Source: Phallusia mammillata (Eukaryota; Chordata; Ascidiacea; Phlebobranchia; Ascidiidae). Taken from it: a DNA stretch of 64,000 nt. The DNA lies in the NCBI GenBank assembly GCA_003260075.1, contig QLIY01000063.1, forward strand, positions 39,406-103,405, in the 5' to 3' direction. The position numbers and the translations under genes were made by a program. The notes beneath the pieces are model-generated. The model was not told the origin of the DNA and did no database searches. It was given only the letters and a program-made list of their open reading frames with translations. This document shows, piece after piece, positions 39,898 to 53,000 of this stretch (position 1 is its first letter; every line of letters begins with the position of its first letter).

Positions 39898-42740
39898 TTC
39901 TGACAATGTTGTGGGATGGTGGAATATGCTCATAGCGAATCTTGGCCACTGCTGGATTGGAAACTCTTAATGTGGAAAGACTTTCTTGGTGTAAAAATCG
40001 TTCTCCGTCTTCATCGTCGCTGCTGTATGTCCCCCCCCCCGTGGAATATGCTCATAGCGAATCTTGGCCACTGCTGGATTGGAAACTCGTAATGTGGAAA
40101 GACTTTCTTGGTGTAAAAATCGTTCGCCGTCTTCATCGTCGCTGCTGTATGAGATGCCTGTATCGCCGATCATATGAGATTGCTTGCCGTTGGGAGTTGT
40201 CAAACTAAATCTGCGACAATTACACACTTTTAGATGTATGACTCAATGATATGAGGATTAATGTAGCTATTTTCTGATTTATGCTTGTGACCATGTTTCT
40301 ACAGGAGAATTGTAAGCGGGTCCAAACCTGAATCGTTTTTGAGAAGCCCGTTTAAGCAAGAAACTTAAGTCGACAAGCCCACCCCCCCCCCTTTAGATGT
40401 ATGACTCAATGATATGAGGATTAATGTAGCTATTTTCTGGTTTATGCTTGTTGTGACCATGTTTCTAAAGCAGAGTTGTAAGCGGGTCCAAACCTGAATC
40501 GTTTTTGAGAAGCCCACTAAAGAGTACATACACAATGGTCAATATTAGACAATGGCCTAAATAAGACGTTTTAGGGCCCCCCCCCCCCGTTGGTTAAAAT
40601 ACCCGAAGGCCGAAGCCCGGCCCGACTTACAACCCCAGTCGACCGATTATGCAGCCGTGGCCTGAACCATTGTCGCTGCCTTTTACCACTACGAACCATT
40701 CGTTTTCGAAAATTTTTTCAAAGGGACTATATTGCCCCACATAGAGCGTTTTTTAAAGCCTGCCCAGGTGCCAATGCGTTGTAGGGGGTCAATAAACAAA
40801 TAACACAAAAACAAATCATTTTTTAATTAGGCGGAGAGAAAACGTTCCTTTTAATTACCTTCCACTTCCATACATACACAAAAAAAACCGCCAAAGCAAT
40901 TCTACACGGTTATACAGCATTGCATTATGCATAAGGTATGTTCCCCCCCCCCAGTTGAGGCTCCGCTTTCCTTTGACATTTTCCTAAATAGTCAAAAAAA
41001 ATTGCCCCCCCCCCCCCACATAGAGCGTTTTTTAAAGCCTGCCCAGGTGCCAATGCGTTGTAGGGGGTCAATAAACAAATAACACAAAAACAAATCATTT
41101 TTTAATTAGGCGGAGAGAAAACGTTCCTTTTAATTACCTTCCACTTCCATACATACACAAAAAAAACGCCAAAGCAATTCTACACTGTTATACAGCATTG
41201 CATTATGCATAAGGTATGTAAACGGATTGTTTCGCTGGGCCGATGTGGTAACATATTTAGATTCATGGCAGCTGGTGGTGGTTCAATGCCGGCTTGCAGT
41301 AATCACCTTTGTGCTGTTGACGCGCTGACGTTTATTCGATAAGAAACGAAACAAAACCGCCAACACGTACGTGTCCCAAATTAATCAGCCACCGTCTGTC
41401 CATATTCACTTAATTTTTGATATATTTCCGGCTTACCAAACCTGTCAACAGTTGTTTTTTAGAATAGGAGAAAACGGTTGACAATTTAACTTACTGGAAT
41501 TTAGAGAAATTGTTTTTTGGTGCTTGTCCGCCTTTTGGCCATTGAGCCGAAGGAGAGCGAACAACATTTCTTGCGCTTTTCTGCAATTGCAGGTCGTTAA
41601 GAGCTTGTTTCTCTTTAATCTACAACAAAATAAAATAATCAAGTACAGTCAGTGTAGTCCAGACTCTAGAGAACAAATAAAAATAACAAAAGCTAGACTA
41701 AAACGAGAAAAAAACATAAGGTTGATATAAAATGGTTGGATTTCATTAAATTTGCAAATGAAAGTATAGAAAGTAAAAACAGTTGAGGCTCCGCTTTCCT
41801 TTGACATTTTCCTAAATAGTCAAAAAAATTTTTTTTTTAATTTTAGGAAAACATCCCCCCTTTTATTCGTTCACCGTGCTTAGTTGTGATTGTATTTTAA
41901 GCCCAATGGTTAAAATGAAACCCACAAGTTGCAAATAACGGTTTTATAAATTTAAATTACAAAAAAACATTTTGCTTGCAATATTTCGAAAAAAAATTTT
42001 CACAATTCATTTCTTTCAAGAACACTACTGATTGCATTGAAACAAAACCAGCATAAAAAATTGGTTTTGATATAAATCTATCGTCGGTCTGTCAGACCAA
42101 AATCAGAACAGAGACCTGGAAATCCCAATGCGACCTGTGGGAAAGCTATTGTTCCTAGATGTTCCGGGGTAAAAACGTGGATTAATTGCTACTGAAATCA
42201 CGTCGGCCTATATTAATGCTTTATAACGAGCCATGCATAATTTAAGGCCTGGGACAATGAAAAATTTATTGTTGCTGTACGCAATATGTCGTTATGCCGC
42301 TGTATGGAGTTGTTGCATATGTTTAAGCATGTAATATGATTTACTTCGCTATTTCGGGAATATATATAGTTGACTTTAACAAATTTAATTTGCACGTGTC
42401 CGACATTTTACTAATTATAAATAGAACATTCCAAACAAAGAAATACCCCACGTACCATTCGAAAATTACGTTTGTAAATCTCACACCTACTTAAATATAA
42501 TACATGAAATTCGAGTCCATTTGTTGTTGTAGCTTTTTCATTGCAACTAATATTGTTGTAAAATGAAGGTGTAAAACAATCAAATTGATACCACAGAGTG
42601 ATTTATGTTTTAAAGCCAGCTTTCGTTTAGGGATGTTTGTTAACCCTTGTCTCAAGGATATAATTTGTGTGCGCAAGTGATCAATTTTCTTGACGGCGTA
42701 AATCACCTTGACCGAACACAAAAATTCACGGCGGGAGACG

Positions 42741-42780
<40 letters not shown>

Positions 42781-45700
42781 AAATCTCACCTTGGTAGTTT
42801 TAACCTCCTCGATACGTCGCATCAGGGTTCGAAGTTTTCTTGTGCTGTAGCCAAACCATAGGCATCCTATGATAGCCAACATAAGGCCACCTCCGAGAAC
42901 CGTAAAACCGCGTATCGATACCTGTACGTACAAAACAGCGAAAGCATAAGGTTGGGTCAACAATTAAGGGTCTGAGAAGTGCATGATTTGTGTCAAATTC
43001 ACGCAGGGATGATAAAAGCCTCTGATAAACTACTGCACTTAGAAAAATGTTATGGAAATGGCTCGCTGCACTCTAATACGCGTGTCGCCGGCTAAAGGCA
43101 CCAGATCAAGATTGTTGTTGCCACGGTGTATATTGTTGACCTTAAACATCACGGTTATGGCAAAATGGCACTAAGTGAATTTGTGGCACTGTCTAATAAC
43201 TTCCTAGCGTGAATTTGTGGTTGTTGGTATGTGGATGCTTTCCGTTTGATTTAGGTCTTATGGAGAAGCGATTTTGATAAAAATTAAAAAAAAAACATAA
43301 TGGCGCCTTCTATAATGAAGGATGAATTACGTATCTTTTAAGTTAACCTACCATGTGCTCAAAAAAACTATTGTTTTAAGTATATTTAACAAGATAGTTT
43401 TTCAGTAAATTGGGAAAAAGTAAAAAAAAATCATGTAAAATAAAAAAAACGAAACTATGGTTCTCCCTATAATAGGAAGAGTTTTGCCTTTTTAACGGCA
43501 TTGGAACCCAGAGGAAATTTTGTACATAGGTAAGGGCTGGGAATATTTCGACCTACCGCGTAGTTAAAGGCGAGTTGATCCACCAATATAAATCCAGTAC
43601 CGATAAAGACGAAAAGAACGGCTAAAATGAGTGTGCATACGCTTCTTCGTAGCATAGGGTGAAGTTCAAACCTGGCAATATACAAAAAAACGCGATGACA
43701 AACCAAACCACATATCACATACAAAGCTCCATATTTAAACGCACTGAAACGGAAGATATGTGTGGTTTGACAGGCTTGGAAACTGACGTCTGACAAGCGT
43801 TGCACGCCGATGAGGCGACACACCACTGCTGTTTAACGGATGGTGGCTTGAATTATGTGTTTTGTGGATTGTCGTGAGTCTACGCCGTCTATTTTAAGGA
43901 TACACCGTTCGATGTTAACAACTTTGCTATTACAATTGTGTTATAAATTTGAAATTCGTTTTTTTTGCGTTATTCATCCGAAAATTTAAAGAAAATCTAT
44001 TTGTAACGATCCAATAAAAATGCAAAGAATTTCCCCACACCTCTCAACGCCTATAGCTATATTTACACCGAACAGGCGGATGAAAACTCCCTTATACTGA
44101 TATGTTTCCGTTTACATCTTGGCAAGTTCATGATGCGATGCAAGTAAAACAACGTACAGAACTGAATGCTGTATAAAATCAGAGATTAAAAATTGCACCA
44201 TCTGGTTTGCATTACTTAATCATAGATATAATACAGATTGTTGTTGTGTGTGATATGCCTCACCGTTTTCGACGCAAATGTCTTGGCAGTCGATCGCGTC
44301 GCATGCTCTGCTTCATTCCCGGGCTGCAATAACAAAGTTACATAAACTTCAGTTTCGTATCTAGCAAAGTGCAAATCAAAATGTTGTACACGTATACCAA
44401 AGACCCATTAAAATATAAAATTAGCTTTTAAATGCGATCTAATAGAAAATATCGCTTGTCTGTGGTTAACCACCTCTGACAACGAAAGGTTTTGTGGATG
44501 TTGCCATCTCTACCGTGAAAATCTCACGTTGGCTGGGTTATAGTGGCTACATCGCCGTGATATTTAGAATACACTTCTCTAGAGTTACTTATATGCATGT
44601 ACTTGTCATATCAACAGACGTAAAATTTGTTTTGTAATCATTATTGGTCGATAACGAGAGGATTGGCGCAAATGAAAGCACTATAACACGTTTTTCCCCA
44701 CAACTTTCTAGTAGTGACAACACTTTAAGTGCCTAAAAACGCTTTCGACGACCCTGAAAGTCTAACTCAAGTGTAAGTTCAAATCAATGCAACATGGTAT
44801 TCCTTTAAAGTGGTAAACTATGCTAATGACAAGGTTTAACAAATGACGCACTGACTTATGGTGTATTTGTAATGCTAGGGCCTAAAGTTGACGCGTCAAT
44901 AAAGTTGCTGCGAGGTTCGGGCATGGAGGTCGTCGGATGTTTTGAAAACAATTCAAACTTTGGTTTGTGTTTGAGTCTAAACATGCGAGTGGTATCGTGT
45001 GCCACCAAGCAGGCATTTAGTCTTCGGGATAAGTTCTTATTTTCACTTAAAATGTGCCGTATTGTTGGTGACAACATTTCCTCAATCGTATTGTCAACAC
45101 GTTTTTTTGCTGACCATCTGATACAATAGAGTATTTTCCAATAGAGTACAACACAATAGACTATTTTGGAGCACCAACATGAGTGAACAATGCGAACAAG
45201 ATTATTATAGCTAGAAGTATATTTTCGGCCCAACACTCTAACAGGGACAATTGACGTTTCCTTTTGTGGTTCTGGTCTGTAAATTGGTGATTGACACCAT
45301 CCTTACAAGGACACTACGAACAACGGCTATAGTAACCTGACGAATGGTCACTTCTAAAACAAAGGAAACACGGATTTTGCCATTTTTTACATTCAACTCT
45401 GCACCCTCTCGAATATGTAGTCAAGTATTTACGTGTAGATTTGGATTTGATTGAAACCACATCAGCAAGAATTCGTAGCCAATGCGCCCACGTCCATCAA
45501 TTAAATGTATACGAAATGATATATCACAAAACAAACGATATGAATCCTAAGTACGAAGAGGTTATTATACAGCATGTTTTTTTCGTGTTTTAGCTCGGAG
45601 ATTTATGTCAGGGCTATATATGCTAGAATTTGTCATGGCGAATTTGAGAATTCTTTAAACAGGAGCAAAAACCACCACAAGAGGACGGCTTAAAATGTTA

Positions 45701-46283
45701 AGATTTTCTTTCCACGCCTTTTCACCCACGTAACGTTTTTCCGTTACTGACGTGACGCACAGATTTATCAATGGAGAAGGGAACTTAAAACCGTTTAAGT
45801 ACTTGGCATTGAGGTTAAACAATGACACCTCGCTTTTTAAGTTCAAGTCTTGTGGGCCAAAAAGCGGGGCTCGGGTTGGGCGTGTTGTTTATAAATTGAC
45901 AATTTGGGCAGACACAAGCGGTAAAGTGATGACCGGCCTAGCCCCAATCCGGATTGAATTCCAATGAAGCGTGAAGTTTTAAGTTTGCGAATACGATGCC
46001 TTAAAACTATTTGGTGCGTAAGTTATAATTATAAACGCCACAGCGACCAAAGCGAAAATGATTTTACACGATGTGTTAAAAATCGCGCGCCAGCAGTTCA
46101 CGATTTTCTAACCAACCTGTAGCTTTCGCGCCCAAATCCAGGACTTCTACGACTGGGCAATGGGGTTCGACTAGGCGTCATACGTCCTTGGTTGTTGTCA
46201 TCCCAACTGCAAAACCCTGACCCGCTGGGCCCGGTGTCAAGCCGCATATGGCTGTTGTTGAGCATTGAAAACATTCCCGCCAT
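39731..46283 (-). CDS. Unidentified two-helix membrane protein
   Basis: Six exons: 46283-46117, 44323-44264, 43671-43557, 42921-42790, 41619-41495, and a last exon from 40210 read to 40041 then, after skipping filler and a duplicate (40040-39919), from 39918 to 39731. Phases agree with that skip; 957 nt, 318 aa. Residues 1-85 are basic and Ser/Pro-rich. Two hydrophobic helices follow, about 87-106 (VCTLILAVLFVFIGTGFILV) and about 119-140, separated by only a dozen residues, so a hairpin with both long tails probably cytoplasmic. After TM2 there is a charged helix (STRKLRTLMRRIEEVKTTK) and a long polar tail. Topology recalls TMEM200 or neurensin-type proteins but I cannot match a family. The filler runs make the genomic last exon look frameshifted. 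Confidence 0.7.
39919..40150. repeat. Duplication around C(10) inside a coding exon
   Basis: GTGGAATATGCTCATAGCGA through CGTCGCTGCTGTATG is present at 39919-40030 and again at 40041-40150, with C(10) at 40031-40040. Skipping one copy restores a continuous frame across the last exon of the two-helix membrane protein. Confidence 0.85.
40230..41222. repeat. Cluster of four C-run joins with duplicated intron sequence
   Basis: Runs at 40382-40391, 40577-40588, 40943-40952 and 41005-41017. TTTAGATGTATGACTCAATG.. is at about 40231 and 40393; CCACATAGAGCGTTTTTTAA.. is at about 40738 and 41018. The piece 40953-41004 (AGTTGAGGCTCCGCTTTCC..) duplicates 41782-41832, about 0.8 kb away. This is intron sequence of the two-helix membrane protein gene. 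Confidence 0.75.
42741..42779. repeat. 39-nt pure C run beside an exon
   Basis: Pure C run directly downstream (minus strand) of the donor of exon 4 of the two-helix membrane protein. Same character as the other long runs; it does not interrupt coding sequence. Confidence 0.75.
44324..46116. other. Intron 1 of the two-helix membrane protein gene
   Basis: 1.8-kb intron with no recognised element. Opposed short ORFs at 44856-45236 lack support. Confidence 0.4.
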
Positions 46284-49200
46284 GACGGTGTTCGTTCTCT
46301 GTAGAGAAAACGGTCAGTCGTTTATGTCACCCGGCTATATTCAACGGCTGTTGGTTGTATTCTCTAGCGAGTGCCGTGTGATTAACACAGAGATATAAGC
46401 TACATAATCATCATAATCTCTGTAAAAAAAGTTAAAGTTAAGGTAAGTTAAGTTATGACCCTATCCTTTTCCAGCAGCCATCGTCTATTAACTGTCAGCC
46501 TCTTCCTTGCTATCCTTCATAGACCACCACTTGACATAATTGGCAAACCGAAAGGTACTGGCAAGGACCGTGCTGAAGGCTTCATTCTCTGAGCAATTTA
46601 GTCTGCCATTTGATTAGCGCTATCCCAATACACTGCCGAGAGAATTTCACGTGCGTCGTTGATGAATAAATTATCAACAATAGAGAAAGGAGCTATGTTG
46701 TGAACGAACAAACGCCGTATGTATTCCGCTTTTTAAATATGGCTGTGTGAAACCGAAACAGATTGTCATTTACATGTTTAAACTAGTGACACTAGATTAT
46801 GATTGTCATGGTATTTGCTGTCTGTGGTATAAAAATACACACACCTTCGTTTTTGGCTCAGGTCTTCTTTTAAAATTAGACAGTATTTTAACATAATCAT
46901 AAAAAACGCAACAATTCTGCCGATACTGTTTTTCAAAACATAAATTACAATAGATTCCATTAAAACAACTTGCCATCTGACAAACCTTAATGGAACTTCA
47001 AATGTGTTCACAATGGATCTAAGTGAGTTATATTTGTCAAGAGCTTTCGAAAGGACTAAGAAAACAAACTCAAAAATGGTAGTGAATGGGGCACCGGCAA
47101 ACGTTCATCCGTGCCACCTGAAATTCGTAGCTAACTTGTACTTCTTACCTCAAATAAGAAACTATCTTCAAGAAAAGTCAAAAACGATAACTTTTTACAG
47201 CATGTTTTAACTTTCTGTCCAGCTATAACGGGCTGTAATCACTTCAACTTCAGGCAATAGAAAATGTCAAGAAGCGCCTATCTCGTGTCGTAATTAAAAC
47301 TTCTTCAAAGCAGCAGGTCAGGTATTTCTACAGCGCTGACCGCTGACCTATAATATCCTCCTCTCAGCAAAATTGCGTAGGTTAAAGCTGACCACTGGCC
47401 TTCCTCATCCTGCAAAACAGCTTGGCGAACACCTGTTCAATGATGCGTGGCTTTCGTAACTTGTGAGAAAAAAGCTCGATTCACAAAGTCACAATCACAT
47501 TCGATTCGACAATTCCTATGATTGACAGGAGTCAGTCCAAAGCTATATCATCAGAACTGTATTGATTTGGAATATTGACTAAATATCAAATAATTGTCCA
47601 CCTTATTAATAACTTTTGAATTAAATCCGCGTGTGACCACACGAATGAAGCAGGGCCTGACATTTAAAATAAGTTGTAACTGGTTATTATCAACAGTTGC
47701 CTCAAGTATACTTGAATTAAATCACAAAAATGGACATTGGCACTGCCACACATAAATAATAAGTTGATTTTTACAACTAATATATACTAAAGAAACTAAT
47801 GCAACTAAAACTGGTCTGTACGACCTGGAGTTAAACTGTCATCTGCAAATTCGCTTTTCGCTTCCAGCTGTACCGCTGGAGCGCTGGAGCGCTGTAAATG
47901 TCAGATTTTTTAATTTTAACAATCGCACTTCTCAGAGGAGGCCGGTTCATTAGCTACCAGCTGCATGGGTCCTAATTAAAGTGGGGTCTTACAAACATGA
48001 TTTGTTGCGCACCGATTTCGTGCATTAGGGTTGCAGTAATCCAACATAAAAGGTAGCAATACAGTAAAGGCCGACAAGTAAATAGTGAAACCACCTGATA
48101 CAGATTACCAATTTACAAAAAAATGACATTGTAGACAAACAATTCAGTTCATTAATGCATAACAACGTACATGTGACATGTATAGACATGTAACATGTCT
48201 GTATTTGATCGCACAAGGCTATCATAGCATGCCTATACAGCCGCTGCACTGTGCGGAACACAAACACTGCCGCAAGTTCAAAATTCCCACATCTGGATGC
48301 CGAAAGAAAACAAAACAGAAAATCATAGCTTCCGTCTGTCTGTGCTTGGGACTTTGGGAGTAAAATAACTCGCGAAGCAACTCGTTTTACACAATCAAGA
48401 TTCTTGTATCAGAGCATGACATATGCTTATCGCCATTGTTATCACTATTGATCATGTATACAGCGATATTCGGTCACTATATTCACCTCACGTTCCCCTA
48501 TGATCGTTAGGTTTCACATTGTCCAAAGATAAGGAGAGCATGATTTGTTTGCACTTACCCAGCCACGCTTTACTGCCATCGCCATATCGTTTGTTTGTTC
48601 TCTAATGTTCATTCTTCGTAGAGCTTTGCACAGATGATCAGTTTCACTAGAGACCTTAAATATTTTACCTCAACATACAAATTCATTAGTTGTTTCACCA
48701 CCTTAAATAGACTCCGTGCCAAAGCGAGGAATTTTTTATCACAATAAAACGCTTCGTGCCTGTCTTGGCTTTGGCTTTTTTGCTATTCACTTTGCACCTG
48801 TTCGACTATTGATTGCTCTCGCTAACCAGGGGCAGCCACAGTACGTCAGAAACCAGGCACCCGAGTCACGTCGTGGTCCCTTAAAAGCAGCTTTGGTTAC
48901 AAACAGCCAAGTGGGGCAGGGTGGCCAAAATTCTTTGATCCATATTTGTGCCAAAATCTACTGCCAGCTACCTAGGCCAACTGTACACTTTATTTTCCGA
49001 AACCTTAAAACCCTCAATTGTATGTCAACTATTCAACTATGTTTGATTTCACATTTATCCCCCCCCCCCCCCCCCCCCCCCCTTTTCCACCATGTGTAAC
49101 TCCACACAAATATTATTTTAACATGCCACCGTTATTTTTGAAGGACATTGCGTTTTTCATGCAAGTTGTCGCTGACGTGTAGTCACAATGAATTGGATCC

Positions 49201-49746
49201 GTCTCAACGTGTTTCGGTAACCGTTGATTCGTTTAAAATTGATCAGTAGGTTAAATCGCTGCTAACAACATTACACGCTGAAAATACTGAACAGGCGTTT
49301 TGTCCACCAGGTTGCATATTTAACAAATTTGTCGTTCAACTGTTGTGATGCTAAACAAAATACTAGTTGTTGTTTCAAGATCTTGCATTTTTGCTGACGT
49401 TTCGCCCACCAGAACGGTAGGTATTTTGTTTAGCATTACACAAGTTGAACGACAAATTTGTTAAATTATTACACGCTATTATGTGCGTGGTTACCCCACT
49501 TTTTGTTTTCACATGGTACAATTATGTCAGAACTAACGTAACGTTTCTGCGTTGAATTAAAATTAGTTTTCGAAATGTTTTTATAAAATTAGAAGTCGAA
49601 GTGTATATTTTTTATGCTTAGGCATTTTTCGCACATAGAAATCCTGTAATTGGGGGTTTCCCATTACAGCGGGAACATGTCAAAAACTAAAAAAACGGAT
49701 TAAAATATTTGTTGACATTTAATGTGCAACCAAATTTAAGAAAACG
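46284..49746. other. Intergenic region between divergent genes
   Basis: Upstream sequence of the two-helix membrane protein (left) and of polymerase eta (right). An ORF at 48716-49099 has no recognisable domain and ends through a C run at 49059-49082. A hairpin-forming inverted repeat is at 49318-49470. Nothing else is supported. Confidence 0.45.
49290..49480. repeat. Inverted repeat with retroelement-like loop
   Basis: TTTAACAAATTTGTCGTTCA..GATGCTAAACAAAATAC on the left is inverted on the right as GTATTTTGTTTAGCAT..TGAACGACAAATTTGTTAAA. Arms of about 45 bp flank a loop containing GCTGACGTTTCGCCCACCAG. The loop word also occurs in the receptor intron near 17220. Confidence 0.75.
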
Positions 49747-49924
49747 ATGGCAGCGGACGATCGTATTGTTGTACTCATTGATATGGATTGTTTTTATGTG
49801 CAAGTGGAGCAACGGAGGCAACCCAGTGTGCGGGGAAAACCAAGCGCTGTTGTTCAGTATAATAAGTGGAAAGGTGGAGGGTAAGTTAATATTATAATGA
49901 ATGGAATTTAAGATGAACATAAAT

Positions 49925-50022
<98 letters not shown>

Positions 50023-53000
50023 ACCCACGACAGGAGTCTTTCCGGGACTCGCGCTCTACCAACTGAGCTGAATGGAATTTAGTAAAGAAGAGTTCATTAT
50101 GAATACTTAGTGGCGTACACGAATAGCGTTATTCCCCCCCCCCACTCGCGCTCTACCAACTGAGCTGAATGGAATTTAGTAAAGAAGAGTTTATTATGAA
50201 TACTTAGTGGCGTACACGAATAACGTTTTTGTTATTTATGATACGTGAAAAGGTGGAGAGAAGAAAAAAATATCAATGGAACAATATTTCATATTTTGTT
50301 ACAAATGTTAAAAGTTACAGAATGTTTAGTGGCCTTTTAGCAATGATTGTATAACACACAAACCTGCGTATTGTCCATGTGCAACATCTTTTCATAAAAA
50401 AATTTAAAGGTAAATGTATGTATGAATGAAACAAGCATTAAAAACAGGGCCTGTGTCTATTTGCTATTACCCCCCCCCCTACAAGTTCCAACTGCAAATG
50501 GAAAAGCAGATCTGACAAGGTTAATGTTGTTGGGTTAATGTAACTTGTTTTAAATCTTACATGTGTTGACAGTAACACAAAGCAATTGTTTTGTTTTTTT
50601 GTGCAGGTATCGTGATGCTGGAGCTGAAGTTATATCCGTTTTGTTGCAGTTTGGTGGTATTGTGGAGAGAGCCAGTATTGATGAAGCTTACATTGACTTA
50701 ACAAATGTTGTCAATGAGAAATTTAATAGCATTACAAGGTGGCCCTAGTTGTATGCCTATGTACCATTTACTGTTGATTATTTTGTTTCAAATCGATGGA
50801 TGTATCCCCCCCCCCACGATGTATTCTATATACACCACTACCTTGGCAGTAATGTTTATGATGGATGTATTGTTTCCAAAAATGCTACTTTGATTATAGT
50901 TCGAAAGACTGCTTGCCAGATGTAGAAGAACTAAAAAATACACATGTTGTTGGATTTCCAAAAGAATCCAATTCTGAAAATCAAGGCAAGTGGTGCAAAA
51001 ATTGCAAACAAAAATAACTACATTATTACAATTTTTCTATTATTCAATACGATTTTGTTTATGTGAAATAAGTGCTTGTAGAAAGCAATGTGCAAGAAAA
51101 AAATTTGATTTTTCAAATCAGATTCCAGACTGATTGGTCTGAAGCAATATTTGTCTACAAGCTGCAACAACCAACATGTAGCTCGGTTAAGTTTTGCTGC
51201 ATCTATAGTGGAAAACATGCGACCCCCCCCCCTTTTTTCATATTACACAGTGTCAATTTATATTTCATCAGGATAATTGCTGTAAGTTATGAGGCTAGAG
51301 CTAAAGGCGTCACAAGGCAAATGCGAGGTGATGATGCAAAACAAAAATGTCCAGAAATTGTTCTCCTACAAGTTCCAACTGCAAATGGAAAAGCAGATCT
51401 GACAAGGTTAATGTGGTTTAACTTATTTTAATTAGTATATGTGTCCACCTTAACACAAAGCAAATGTTGTTTTATGTGCAGGTATCGTGATGCTGGGGCT
51501 GAAGTTATCTCCGTTTTGTTGCAGTTTGGTGGCACTGTGGAGAGAGCCAGTATTGATGAAGCTTACATTGACTTAACCAATGTTGTCAATGAGAAGTTTA
51601 ATAGCATTACAAGGTGACCCTAGTTGTTTGCCTGTGTACACTTTTTGTTGATTAGTTTGTTGCAAATTGATGGTTGTATTGTTTCAAAAAATGCAACTTT
51701 GATTATTATAGTTCAAAAGACTTTTTGCCAGATGTAGAAGAACTGAAAAATACACATGTTGTTGGATTTCCAAAAGAATTCAATTCTGAAAATCAAGGCA
51801 AGTGGTGCAAAAATTGCAAACAAAAATAACTACAGTAATACACATATTTTATCTATTATTCTCTACTATTTTGTTTTGTGAAATAAGTGTTTGTAGAAAG
51901 CAATGTGCGAGACAAAATTTTTAAGTTTTTGAATTAGATTCTAGACTGATTGGTTTGAAGCAATATTTGTCTACAAGCTGCAACAACAAGCATGTAGCTC
52001 GGTTAAGTTTTGCTGCATCAATAGTGGAAAACATGCGGCAGGCAATTTGGCAACAGACTTCATTTCGCTGTTCTGCAGGAATTTCTCACAACAAGGTAAA
52101 ATTAGTAAGGAGTGTTTTTATCAAAATAAAAAGCTTGACCTTAACATAATTTTGTATGATTGTAAATGTTTTTTAGATGTTGTCAAAATTAGCTTGTGGC
52201 ATCAACAAGCCAAATAAGCAAACAATTTTGCCCATGGATGGTGTACCAGAACTCTTTCAAAAAGTAAAAATTGGAAAAATGTGGGTAAAGTGTGTTAATT
52301 GCAAAAACAAATATGTTACAAATCCTGTTGTTCTTGTTTCTAGACGGAACTTAGGTGGAAAACTTGGTGCATCTCTCGCCATGAATTTTAAAGTTGACTT
52401 TATAGGCCAAGTTGCTGACATATCCAGTGAAAACCTTGTTAACACATTTGGAGCAAAAACTGGGTAAGCTGCCAGTTTCTAAATCATATGTCTACTTAAA
52501 TAATCTCAGCTGTTTTTCATTCAAGCAAACTGCTTCATATCAGAAAATTTATGTACTGTATATACATTTTTTGCACCCCCCCCCCATAATCTCAGCTGTT
52601 TTTCATTCAAGCAAACTGCTTCATATCAGAAAAAAATTTAAATCTTGTTGCCTAATTTGCCTTCAAAATCATTTTGTGTAAGGTCATGGTTAAGCGAGGT
52701 GTGTCATGGTATCGATCATGAGCCAGTGAAGGAGCGGCACATAGCCCAGTCTGTGGGTTGCAGTAAAAACTTTACTGGTTCTGATGCACTGGACACAAGG
52801 GCGAAAGTCAAGCACTGGGTTCAATGTCTCATCACTGAACTAATGGAAAGACTTAATAAAGACAAGTTCAAGGTATTTAGTATATGTGATATTGTTCTTA
52901 GGATTTATAACATATTTTATAAATTGAAAGTGTCACATCCCAAATTGTTGAACTTATGAAGGGATATTTTGTAGTAAGTGTTTTTTACTGTATTTACTAG

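Noticed and set aside
44856-45236. 126-aa minus-strand ORF inside intron 1 of the two-helix membrane protein gene
   Set aside because: It lies wholly within a phase-consistent intron and has no recognisable similarity or splice signals.
48716-49099. 127-aa plus-strand ORF upstream of POLH
   Set aside because: It runs into a C run that supplies its proline tract and stop context; no domain recognised.
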